NCBI GenBank assembly: GCA_000827265.1
Contig: KN834760.1
Coordinates: 901,818 to 965,817 of the forward strand
Direction: 5' to 3'
DNA from: Collybiopsis luxurians FD-317 M1
Taxonomy: Eukaryota > Basidiomycota > Agaricomycetes > Agaricales > Omphalotaceae
Length of the DNA: 64,000 nt
A model generated the notes under the pieces. It searched no databases. It had not been told where the DNA came from and was given only the letters and a program-made list of their open reading frames with translations. The position numbers were made by a program, and so were the translations under genes. Shown here piece after piece: positions 12,327 through 21,402 of the stretch; the first letter of the stretch is position 1, and each line of letters begins with the position of its first letter.

Positions 12327-13970
12327 TTATATTTTGATCTGCTGTAAAGTGTCATACAATTTCTGTATATTGGGACGAGCTGCAGGGTCTTGCGCCCAAC
12401 AAGCTTCCACGAGCTCCCAGAGTGCGTCTGGACACCATCTGTTCTGCTGGGGCTGGGGAGGTCGTTGTCCCTGAGACACGCTTTGCATTACCTGGAAGTC
12501 AGTCTTGTTATAAAATGGAGGCTTGAGTGTTAATATCTGGGTAAATGTACATAAGTGATGTCAATGTAATCTGTTGTTAACAAATCATATCACCTCAACT
12601 ACAGTACTACCAAAAGCATAGACATCCACTGAAGGGTGGTGCAAAGCTGAATTGTCTGATTCATCTGGATTTAGGAGCTCGGGTGCCATCCATCTCAGTG
12701 TTCCATTTGCACCTGTCGTTGTCGTCATGGACCATATCTGAGATTCAGTATAAACCACAGATAGGCCAAAATCGGCGAGAACACATTTAGAATCGGCTGT
12801 GACCAGTATGTTACCCTGAATAACAGAATACTTCACTTAACAGTTCTGCATGAAAGGATGCAGTGAACTGACCCCCCGAATATCTCCGTGTATCACGGGT
12901 GGAGCTCTCGAATGAAGATATAAAAGTCCTGCTGCAACTTCGGAAAACTGACAACTATGAAATACTTCCTTCAGATGATTGTACGGAAGACACTCACTAC
13001 ATCGTGTCAATTATGTGTTTCATTCCTTTTGAGATATGTGATGATATCCCAATTTTCCATGCACAGAGAGATGAGGCAAAACGAGGGTTCAAAAAGCTGT
13101 TCATTGACACCCAATAGAGGAAGGATGTTCGGATGCCTGAGCTGGCGCCATACAAGTGCTTCGGTAGAAAACCGCTACAAAGCAGGATACATTCAAGGAT
13201 GGATTCAACGGTCTGATGAGTGCTTTACCTTCCGTATCTTCTCTTGTTCCTCTTCAAACTGTTCAAGAGTAAACCGGAGTACCTTTATGCCGACAGACAA
13301 ATTCGAAGCTGTGGTCCCGCGCCATATATCCTGTATCCATATGATCATCTGATGTCATTATAGACAATTGCTTCATAACTATTCACCGAGAATCCTCCTG
13401 CAGCAACTGCGCTCCGTCCAACTGTTTCAATATCTTGTATAAATAATGAGGACGGCAGTGTTTGATAGTAGATGGAGAAATAGCGAAGGGAATGCCAACA
13501 TCTCCTTTGATACACTTCCAAATTCATGTCTGAGCTATCCAGATCTCCGTGACCAATGATGTCCAGCTTCTACAACCAGTTATATGCATTATTTTCTTAG
13601 TGCTAGCGATCAGAATTCAATCAGAATTTTTGAAATACTAACCAACTGCAGAAGATCAGTTAATTGTTGTACCAAGGATTCATCATTGCAGTGATATGGT
13701 GAAAGAAATTGTGGTGCCCATTTTACATCCTTCCAGCTATCGGGTTCCGATTTGGAGCAAAGATCTTGTCAAAGATTAGTTGCATTTATTGGTATTCTTT
13801 TTACAGTGCTGAGGGATTTTTCTGAAATGATGGAGATTTTTTTCGCAGTTAGTGGTATCATTTCTGAAGCTATTGCCATTGTTTCTATGATTTTAGAAGC
13901 ATGTAAGTTACTCTATCCAAGATCTAAAATCCGAGAATGCACCTTGAGGCAGTGAAAGTATTTCCTGCAT
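12327..13970 (-). pseudogene. Short kinase, duplication copy 1 (two in-frame stops)
   Basis: The model follows its intact sister at 25634-27198. The start ATG (13968-13970) opens a nine-residue leader, MQEILSLPQ, that splices directly to the pre-kinase domain, with no partner domain. Kinase landmarks remain: Lys in VGIKVLRF, VIHGDIRG, LADFGLSVVYTES, RWMAPE and a C-terminus ending TLQQIKI. Two stops break it. One is a TGA at 13007-13009 (minus-strand reading) where copy 2 has CGA in ETHNRHDV. The other is a TGA in the TATNL-QKDLC region near 13768. The first fits a C-to-T change at a CpG. The kinase half has otherwise stayed open, so inactivation seems recent. Confidence 0.65.
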
Positions 13971-14222
13971 TTTAGTGATTACCATCATGGTTGCCAGACC
14001 ACGAAGCTACGTAAATGGATAACTCACCAACTATTGAGATGTGATATGATGTAGATATGTGAAGTAGAATAAGAAGAAGAATGAAATCAAATATCTTCTC
14101 TGCTCCATCAAATAACCTACCTCAGCAGATTTTATATGCTTCATAGCATTGTATTTCACCTTCTGTTTACTTAGTCCCAAAAGCAAACATTTATCTTGGT
14201 TTCAATGAAATATAAATAATGA
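13971..14222. other. Intergenic flank, ends at transposon target site
   Basis: Resembles 27199-27440 in copy 2 and holds no gene. Bases 14220-14222 (TGA) form the left half of a probable 3-bp target-site duplication. Confidence 0.5.
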
Positions 14223-15113
14223 CACAGGACGCAAAAGCCATGGCAGTATGACCCGTACTGCCTTAAAGGCAGTATGCATGGCAGCACAATGGCAGCCACC
14301 GGGCCATTATATAGCCGCTCCCTGGTGAGGCAATTGAGGATCACGGGCATGGTTTTGGCCATCGTTATTTAGTTGTGCGGCATGGTCCCGGCAAGTGGAC
14401 GCAGAAAATGATGTCACTCCATATATGGAAGAGCCGTTCCCACCTGCGCTCCAGCCTCGATTTGCGAACACAAACTGACTACCATAGGCTGTAAATGTCC
14501 CATAACTATCAATTAAAATTTTATAATGGACAAAAGCATAAGAGTAGGCCTGGACAAGCCAAAACCTCCACATTTTGTTGGTTACCATATAAGGCAGTGA
14601 CATCCTTTTCTGTGTCCACTGTAACTGCTTAGCAGCTCCGGTCAGCAGTCTTTCCAATCATTCCCTACTCAACCATTGAGCCAGGTCAAAATACACAGGC
14701 TGCACTGCAGTTGACAGGATCATATTATACACTATTGATTGACTATTGACAAATAACCTGTCTTGTTCAATACCATTCTTGTTCATTTTCCTTCAAAAGT
14801 TATTCATTGCTTCTATGACATTTATGGTAAAAGCCTTTGCTCAGTATGAAGACACCAGGAATGAAAAATCTCACTGACATGAGGAATTCATTTATCAATT
14901 GAAATTGCAGAACATGCCCACTGCAAAGTCTGTTAAGTCTAATATAAAGTCGGTGGTTGCTCAACATTGGTTAAATAGACTACAGTCGACTCCCTCATAA
15001 TGCATACCCCTCGGTGGAAGCCCAAATGTATGCATTATGAGGGAGTATGCATTATCAGAGAGATGCACATACAAATCTTTGTATCTGGCTTCAATGCACT
15101 GAGACCTTTTTTG

Positions 15114-15665
15114 AGAGTTTCCATAGATTTTGTGGGCAAGTCATGCAGGAAAAAGATGTTTTATTACAAGAAAAAGCAAAACAAATTATGATTCCCGTCG
15201 ATTTAAGATTTTTATCATTGAAAAAGGTTGTACAGCTCCTTCCAAAAATGGAAGGTATGCATTTTGATACTCCGAAAAACGTATGCATCTATGCATTATG
15301 CCTGCGAACAGACCCAGTTCCTCCCAAAATGTAAGNNNNNNNNNNNNNNNNNNNNNNNNNNNNNNNNNNNNNNNNNNNNNNNNNNNNNNNNNNNNNNNNN
15401 NNNNNNNNNNNNNNNNNNNNNNNNNNNNNNNNNNNNNNNNAGAGTTTCCATAGATTTTGTGGGCAAGTCATGCAGGAAAAAGAATGTTTTATTACAAGAA
15501 AAAGACAAAACAAATTATGATTCCCGTCGATTTAAGATTTTTATCATTGAAAAAGGTTGTACAGCTCCTTCCAAAAATGGAAGGTATGCATTTTGATACT
15601 CCGAAAAACGTATGCATCTATGCATTATGCCTGCGAACAGACCCAGTTCCTCCCAAAATGTAAGT
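15114..15665. repeat. Direct repeat flanking the gap
   Basis: About 222 bases at 15114-15335 recur at 15441-15665 with two single-base length differences in A-rich runs. Both copies end in the same CTCCCAAAATGTAAG. Either a real tandem repeat or the same sequence placed on both sides of an unresolved gap. Confidence 0.8.
15336..15440. other. Assembly gap (105 N)
   Basis: A run of undetermined bases inside the nested element. Near-identical sequence abuts both sides. Confidence 0.99.
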
Positions 15666-16263
15666 ATGCATTATAAGGGAGTCGACTGTGTAATCAAAAT
15701 GTATGAAAATATGCTCACTTGCATGCACCAAACTTTTCACAGTGATCGTTGTTTCATGCCAGGACTATGCCGCACTACTAAATAGAGATGGCTCATGATC
15801 CATACAGTGGACACAGAAAAAGATGTCACTGCCTTATATGGTAACCCACAAAATGTGGAGGTTTTGGCTCAGTTTTTTTGGCCTGTCCAGGCCTACTCTT
15901 ATGCTTTTGTCTGTTGTAAAATTTTAATTGGTAGTTATGGGACATTTACAGCCTATGGTAGTCAGTTTGTGTTCGCAAATCGAGGCTGGAGCGCAGGTGG
16001 GAACGGCTCTTCCATATATGGAGTGACATCATTTTCTGCGTCCACTGTAAATGGCTCACCATGGAGCGGCTATACAACGGCCCGGTGACTGCCATCGTGC
16101 TGCCATGCATACTGCCTTTAAGGCAGTACGAGTCGTACTGCCATGACTTTTGCGTCCCGTGTGATACTCAACCTAGAGCCTCACTATTCACATCTAAAAA
16201 ATGTCTTGCCTTTCCATAGAAGTGCAAATCCCCATGCATCTGAAACATGTCAGTCTAAGTTCA

Positions 16264-17289
16264 TTATAAATTGAAGGGCCGAACCATGAATGTTGAGAAA
16301 TCCTGGAACAGTAATCCCAAGATTCTTAGATGTTCAGGATCCACTGTAAAGTGCCCATTAAGAGCAAACAGTCTTAGCTTCTTATATCTACCAGCTCCTC
16401 TGTATAATTCTTCCAGGTCCCATTTTCCAGGATAGACATTGAAACACTCCAAAAAAAAGTCTATCAGTGTTCATGAGAACCTAGCAGTTGCATTTCTAAT
16501 AGTGTAGCGCTGATCTTACTGCAATCTTGAGATACTAGGGTTTTTTTATTAGAAGAAATATAATGTGTCAAGCCATAAAATCTTACCACATTACCCTTCA
16601 CTAATACACTTAGTTCTTCCCCCTCAAACATTTCCTGTAACATGTAGATAGCTTTATTTGATTCAGAGTTGCTAGTAAAATTTCAGATCATCACAGGCGA
16701 TACTCACGTGCAGATGATACAGCCAAACATGGGGAACCATTGAGGACAATTTTCCAAAGTGGTTGCACGCTAAATGACGCCCGACTTGAAACCAGAATCA
16801 AAAATTACTTGAAGAGTTTCAATGAAGTCAGAATGAAAAACTGTACCCTAATTTATGTAGACATGCTTTGAATACATTTCAGTCTTCCTCCCTATCAAAC
16901 TTTTGTACAATATCAATCCTCTGTGTAGGACTGCCTTCCTGCTGGGAATCAACAATGAAGAAGTCTCGCAGTTGCAGAACATCCCGGCGCAGGGGCCCTT
17001 TCATGGAATAGATGACCTGGAAATATATATTATTTCACCCGCCTTCAAACAGAACACAATTCCGAAGTCCTACTCCTACGCAAAGTTTTGACGGATGGTT
17101 TAGAAGTTACCACAGTCATAGGCAAGACAAAGGCTACTCACTTGGACTAGTATCATACTCACTCGGGCTATCATAATTAAGCCCAGAGTCTGTGATTTGG
17201 AAAGTGTGTGCGTTTGAGAAAAAACCAACGTTCGAGCCAGAGCTGGAGACTGTGGTAAAAGAGTTGATACCAGCTAGCTTTGGATCCAT
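16264..17289 (-). pseudogene. Small unknown protein, copy 1, with in-frame stop
   Basis: Seen: exon 1 from ATG at 17287-17289 encodes MDPKLAGINSF..., including NAHTFQITDSGLNYD, a pattern like those at the N-termini of many mushroom STAND/NLR-type proteins. Later exons give SMKGPLRRDVLQLRDFFIVD, IDIVQKFDREED, and a last exon GKWDLEELYRGAGRYKKLR to the TAA at 16264. A TGA at 16879-16881 interrupts FDREED-x-NVFKACLH. Copy 2 has Arg (CGA) there, so the change fits a C-to-T mutation at a CpG. No known domain was recognised with confidence. Probably inactive, unless an intron removes the stop. Confidence 0.5.
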
Positions 17290-18121
17290 AATGACAAGGA
17301 AATCCTAGGGACTCAAGAGATTCTTCTGGAGTGAAGGCGTCGAAGGAAGAGCAAAAGATGGAGGTTCAAGGTCAAAGATGTGGGTGACACGAGGATGGTT
17401 TTATCGGCAACTTTGCCGAAAAACTCGATACATACATCACTAAATGACCTGAATCAATTGCCGGCTTTTTAGCTTTATGGCAAGTGCCAAGGTGCAAGTT
17501 CTGCAAGCCGCTACACCAGCTTGTTTCGAACTTGTTTGTCCCTTCCCCTACGCAAAAGAGATTAAAATAATAATTGGCTCAAACCTTGGTGGAGGGCATG
17601 AAAGTGAGAGGGCTGCTTGTCGAGCTTGCCAGGCTTTCAGGGTGCTTGTTTCAGCTTGACAAGCTTGTTTGAGATTGCCGAGCACAAGCCCTGAGCTCAA
17701 TGCAATCGGTATACAATACACTTGGTGCGTTTTCGGCCTTAGCTGGCAGCTTGTTGCTTGCGCCCCTTGACTGTATTGACCCGCCGAAATTTGGCGGGGG
17801 AAAAGGTGCCGCAAGCCGATCAAGCAACAGATGACTAATTTAGATGCTACAGCACAAACTTTACATAAGCTTATCAATCTTATCTCGACCATATCAGGCT
17901 TATCTACCATAGCATGTGAATATCAATTTAGAATTTTTTTTGATATCCTCAACCCCGAACCCTAACCATGGGGGCTCTGCCCCCAAACCCCCGTCCTAAC
18001 CGCTAACCAACCCTAACCAAACTACCAGAAAACAAAAGTCACAATTTCCAGTCCTAATATCCATTTTTACCACTCAAACCGTTGCGAAGCGAGGTCAGTG
18101 GGGGTGAGTAAGTCGAGTCTA
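17290..18121. other. Intergenic, partly copy-1-specific, with hairpins and telomere-like sequence
   Basis: No gene. From about 17460 to 18060 there is no counterpart in copy 2. It contains a near-palindrome at 17779-17799 (CCCGCCGAAATTTGGCGGG), many AGCTTG words, the hairpin GGGGGCTCTGCCCCC (17971-17985), and degenerate CCCTAAcc repeats at 17959-18022. It may be a solo LTR, another insertion, or filler from a break repair. Confidence 0.4.
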
Positions 18122-19995
18122 CTAATCGATTGAGCATGGTAGATCTAAAATACTGTTATCTATAGTGCTAGCAGACGAGCAGGTCCTTCGCCCCAAGATA
18201 AAGCACAACTCAACGTCAACCAAGAGTATATTGCCCTTTGGGGTGTGTGGCCTATGCTTGCTACCAATATAGATAGGATACCATACATAGATGTAGTCAC
18301 TCGCATCATCCACACGTAAGACGAGGGTGCTTCCATCTCTAACCAGGGAAGCAACACCTTCAATGCCCATCGATGTGTTCTAGTGACATGCTGTGTTCTT
18401 TCAGTACAACTTACCGTCCGACCATTATCGGTGAAAAACGGGACCGAGGAAGAAGAGATAAGAAAAGACTCATTTACTGTCAAGCGTTCACTTTGCAATT
18501 TGGTCCGACTCAGAATTCCCTACCACGATGATGATAAACGAATATTCTTCTCCCATTCACCGTTCTTGGAACAGGACCGAAAGCGAAAACTCTGATGGTC
18601 AGAAATCAAAAACACGAAACAGTGACATATCCGAAATCCATATACCCTCTTGGAATCAGCTCCAGCAACAACTCAGGGGTATGTTCTTCCTACAACTTGT
18701 CCTTGGATTGCTCAGCAAGGTTTTTCTAAATGCGGGATGATCAAGTTACAACGTTCTTATTGGAGAGCTCTAGAGTATCGCGTCGCACGATCTGATCTCA
18801 AGGATGGAGAATGGAAATTATATATCAGCTCCAGTGGAGACAGGATGGACCGTTAGACTGTGTAGCAGAGCCGAATCAGAAACTATGCCTTTTCGTGCAT
18901 ACTTTAAACAGTCAGTCTACAAATCTAGCTCACATGTACAAGTCTCTGGGTAAACTCATTAGTTTGAGACCTGTCGACACTACAGTATAATGAGCTTACC
19001 TATGACTGGATACCTCGATGATTTCCCACTCGAGTTTGGAATAACAGCCCTAATGAGACCCTCACGGAAGTTGGCCGCATGCCTTTGAATTCGACGAGGT
19101 AAGATTCGGGTCTGACCGAGACACCCAAAGAGCAGCCCACTAAGAGTCCATTCAGGGTAAAAGATTTTAAATTGTTGTAGACCCTGCAATTGGGCTGATA
19201 TTCATGGCCATATCTTCCTGTTGAGAAAGAGCCGGATAGGTCATAAGAAGAGACCATTTCAGCTGCAGTTGAGTCAAGGAACAGATCCGACTCGGGAGGA
19301 TATAAAACATGAACCAGTAACCTACAGCAGCTTTCAGAATGATTTCTTGCTGTTGATAAGCGTGCTGCTGTTGCTTTTTGAAGAGAACAATGTGTTGAAG
19401 CTCAACCTGGAAATAGGCAATCATCCACGTATTGAAATTCGTTTTGCAGCTTCTTGATAAATTGGGTTGCCACGGGTATCCCCTAGACTTGCGTGACAGG
19501 TGGTGTGAGTCTAACGAGCATACAATAGAGATTTTCGAGTTTTCCTAAGAGCACAATATCGAGATCGGGTATAATATTCCGCGATGGACTTGAACAGTTT
19601 GACTGAGGTCGACCGGCAAAGCATGAATGGGATCATTCTGAACAGAGATTGGGTGCTACTCCTGAAGTTGAGCTATGATAGTCGAGTTGAGGCATATAAA
19701 GTGTTTGATAATTAGCTGATAAACGAGTGACAGGGAGTTTCGAGGCTCAGGGATTTGGTCTGATAAGAGAACACATTTCGTTGGGCTTTTGTCAATCGTT
19801 CGATGAACTTATGAGCTCTTCAGCCCGTATAAGAGGCAAGTGAGAGGATACTTCAACTTACACTGCGATTCGAAATAACTTTCGAACTACGTCAACCTCT
19901 CTCGACAAAGACCCAGAAGCGAAAACGCGGTTGTTTTGATGAATAGATGAGATACCGAGAGCGATGTAAGACGTCAGTTTCGATGCGACGGCCAT
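18122..19995 (-). CDS. Unknown multi-exon gene, copy 1 of a divergent pair
   Basis: Not recognised. The start at 19995 (MAVASKLTSYIALGISSIHQ) and a frame such as DLDIVLLGKLENLY, IPVATQFIKKLQNEFQY, GSFSTGRYGHEYQPNCRVYN and GVSVRPESYLVEFKGMRP are shared with copy 2. The last exon contains VLRVDDASDYIYVWYPIYIG and GNILLVDVELCF. Copy 1 carries a TAG after PPVTQV where copy 2 reads PPVMRVRGIP, so this copy may be damaged. The exon structure is tentative. It diverges from the + strand gene at 20167 across a ~170-base shared promoter. Confidence 0.35.
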
Positions 19996-20166
19996 GGAAA
20001 GGGAGTATGAAATGGCTGGATAGCATGCTGGTAGCGATGTAAAGAAAGAATTACAAGAGGACTCAGCGAAGACTCCAAGCTTAAGCGCTAAATTCCTTAT
20101 GATATCTGGACTTTAATATAATTGATCATGTGAATTTTGATACCTTGATCTCCAAACAATCTCCGA

Positions 20167-20764
20167 ATGGCTACCAGTAGCGACATGTAAGCTTAACTTT
20201 TCTGGACAAGCCTCTGATGTAACCAGAATTTGTAGTGTTAATGAACTCTATGAAAACATTCACAAGTACGGAGACGAAGAGTCGTTTCGTTGTATTCCCA
20301 TACCACAACCAGCTGCACCCAGGCCCAAAGTTCCTGTGTCGGTTTTTCTTGTCTGCGCTTCAGTTTTCGAATTGGCTTACCTATTGATTATGTTTAGCGA
20401 TGGCCGAACAGAGGAGCCTCCTCCAATTCCTCTCGAGCTCCAGGATCGTCAAGCTGTCTATGGCTTTCCATGGTCGGATGAAGTTTTCACCAAATTCGAT
20501 GCCACTGGCGGTCATCGAATTTTAGATTCACAAGAGATCATGTACGAATTGGGCATCCTCGATCAACACTTGACAGCTGTTGTCCGTATGTGGGTTGAAA
20601 AGGAGCAGACTGTAACTCTTGTGCTGTTCTGCGCTTTCACTTCCACCAATCTGATTCAGATGGGGTTTGGGGGAATCCCGGTTAGAGAAAAGCTTTTGGA
20701 GTTGTGTGAGCACCTAAACATTGATCCAGAACACCTCGCTTGGTGGGAGAGGGAACTCTTCTAG
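20167..20764 (+). CDS. Unknown ~175-residue protein, copy 1
   Basis: Seen: exon 1 MATSSDI, exon 2 VNELYENIHKYGDEESFRC followed by IPIPQPAAPRPKVP, and exon 3 from about 20398 with QAVYGFPWSDEVFTKFDAT, HRILDSQEIMYELGIL and EKLLELCEHLNIDPEHLAWW, ending ERELF at 20764. The two introns have GT...AG ends and keep frame. Copy 2 (31005-31613) conserves the frame with mostly conservative changes, which supports a real protein. No signal peptide or membrane span. No family recognised. Confidence 0.55.
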
Positions 20765-20888
20765 TATTTTTTAAAATATTCCTGTAGTGACAGACCTTCA
20801 GTTGTGTTTGTTAAGGGAGAAGGCTCAGTTTCTATTTATTGCAGTTAGGTTAGAAATTTTCTGTATTGTAATCATTTATTGAAGTGTA

Positions 20889-21230
20889 TAATTCAAGTGT
20901 CCATTCGGATCCTTTGCAAAATGACATGAATCTCCTGTGAGCTGGGACAAGCTGAGGTTCATGAGCTCCCAAAGAGAGCCTGTTCACCAATCATTCCATT
21001 GAAGACAAGCTGGCTGCTCTCCTAGAAGTGAGCTATGAATCCATGTTCTTGTTGTTGAACAGAGGCTAATGTGTTAATATGAATATAGGTAAGTTAATAT
21101 TGATGGAGTCTATCATTGAAACTTGAGGATTATCTCGATAATGGTACAGCGCAATGCATAAACATCCCTCGAGGGGCGGCTCAAAGTCAACTTGCCCGCG
21201 ATCCTGGTTTGAAATGTCAAAGCTAGTTTA
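20889..21230 (-). pseudogene. Truncated kinase remnant at the duplication junction
   Basis: Matches the 3' end of kinase 4 (31740-32090) in the same orientation: the last exons around the CWxQDPSARP and WCTDSLWEL segments and the DVYAFGCTIIE exon. About 25 bases of the CWTQDPSARP region are missing and several frames are broken. The rest of the gene is replaced by the start of amidohydrolase copy 2. It marks the breakpoint of the tandem duplication. Confidence 0.7.
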
Positions 21231-21402
21231 CCGGACCATTATATGATGTTCACACGAGAGCTCGCTGTTATAGAGTCGCTTACTTGTCAATCTACATCTC
21301 GTGATGCAGTCGCACATACAGCCATTTGTCTATACATATCTCAAGGTTCACAACTTTTCGCTAATGTTCCATTCAAGTGCACATGCAGCGTGCAAGACAA
21401 AG

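Larger units (their letters stand above)
14983..15688. mobile_element. Nested pogo/Tigger-like MITE
   Basis: The ends are inverted repeats: CAGTCGACTCCCTCATAATG at 14983 and its near complement, CATTATAAGGGAGTCGACTG, ending at 15688. The left flank is TA (14981-14982) and the right flank is TG, compatible with a TA target duplication with one change. CAGTCGACTC...ATAATGCATAC ends resemble pogo/Tigger termini. Internal frames do not form a transposase. It sits in the loop of the larger inverted-repeat element. The true length is uncertain because of the gap. Confidence 0.6.
14223..16161. mobile_element. Long-terminal-inverted-repeat (foldback-like) DNA element
   Basis: Seen: the left end (14223 onward, CACAGGACGCAAAAGCCATG) and the reverse complement of the right end (16161 leftward, CACGGGACGCAAAAGTCATG) match, and the match continues with interruptions for about 400 bases in each arm (to about 14620 and from about 15815). 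The element is flanked by TGA on both sides (14220-14222 and 16162-16164). Copy 2 of the segmental duplication has the uninterrupted site near 27440-27450, where the flanks join with a single TGA. No transposase was recognised, so it is non-autonomous. The CAC start and 3-bp target duplication are compatible with the CACTA/CMC superfamily; this is inference. A second element and a run of N lie inside. Confidence 0.75.
3500..21230. repeat. Segmental duplication, copy 1 (longer)
   Basis: Gene order from left to right is amidohydrolase (-), kinase 2 (-), short kinase (-), small unknown gene (-), divergent unknown pair (-/+), kinase remnant (-). Apart from kinase 2, the same order and orientation recurs from 21.26 kb. 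Extra material found only here: the kinase 2 block (about 7.7-12.3 kb), the inverted-repeat element at 14223-16161, and about 0.6 kb at 17.46-18.1 kb. Copy 1 carries stop codons in the short kinase and the small unknown gene where copy 2 is open. Confidence 0.85.

Noticed and set aside
15000..15663. Plus-strand frames in the nested element (SLKKVVQLLPKMEG...)
   Set aside because: Both copies surround a gap and lack any transposase motif; one crosses the N run. Treated as non-coding element sequence.
17477..17910. Possible small secreted or cysteine-rich protein on either strand
   Set aside because: Low-complexity AGCTTG-rich sequence, absent from the duplicate copy, with no splice support.
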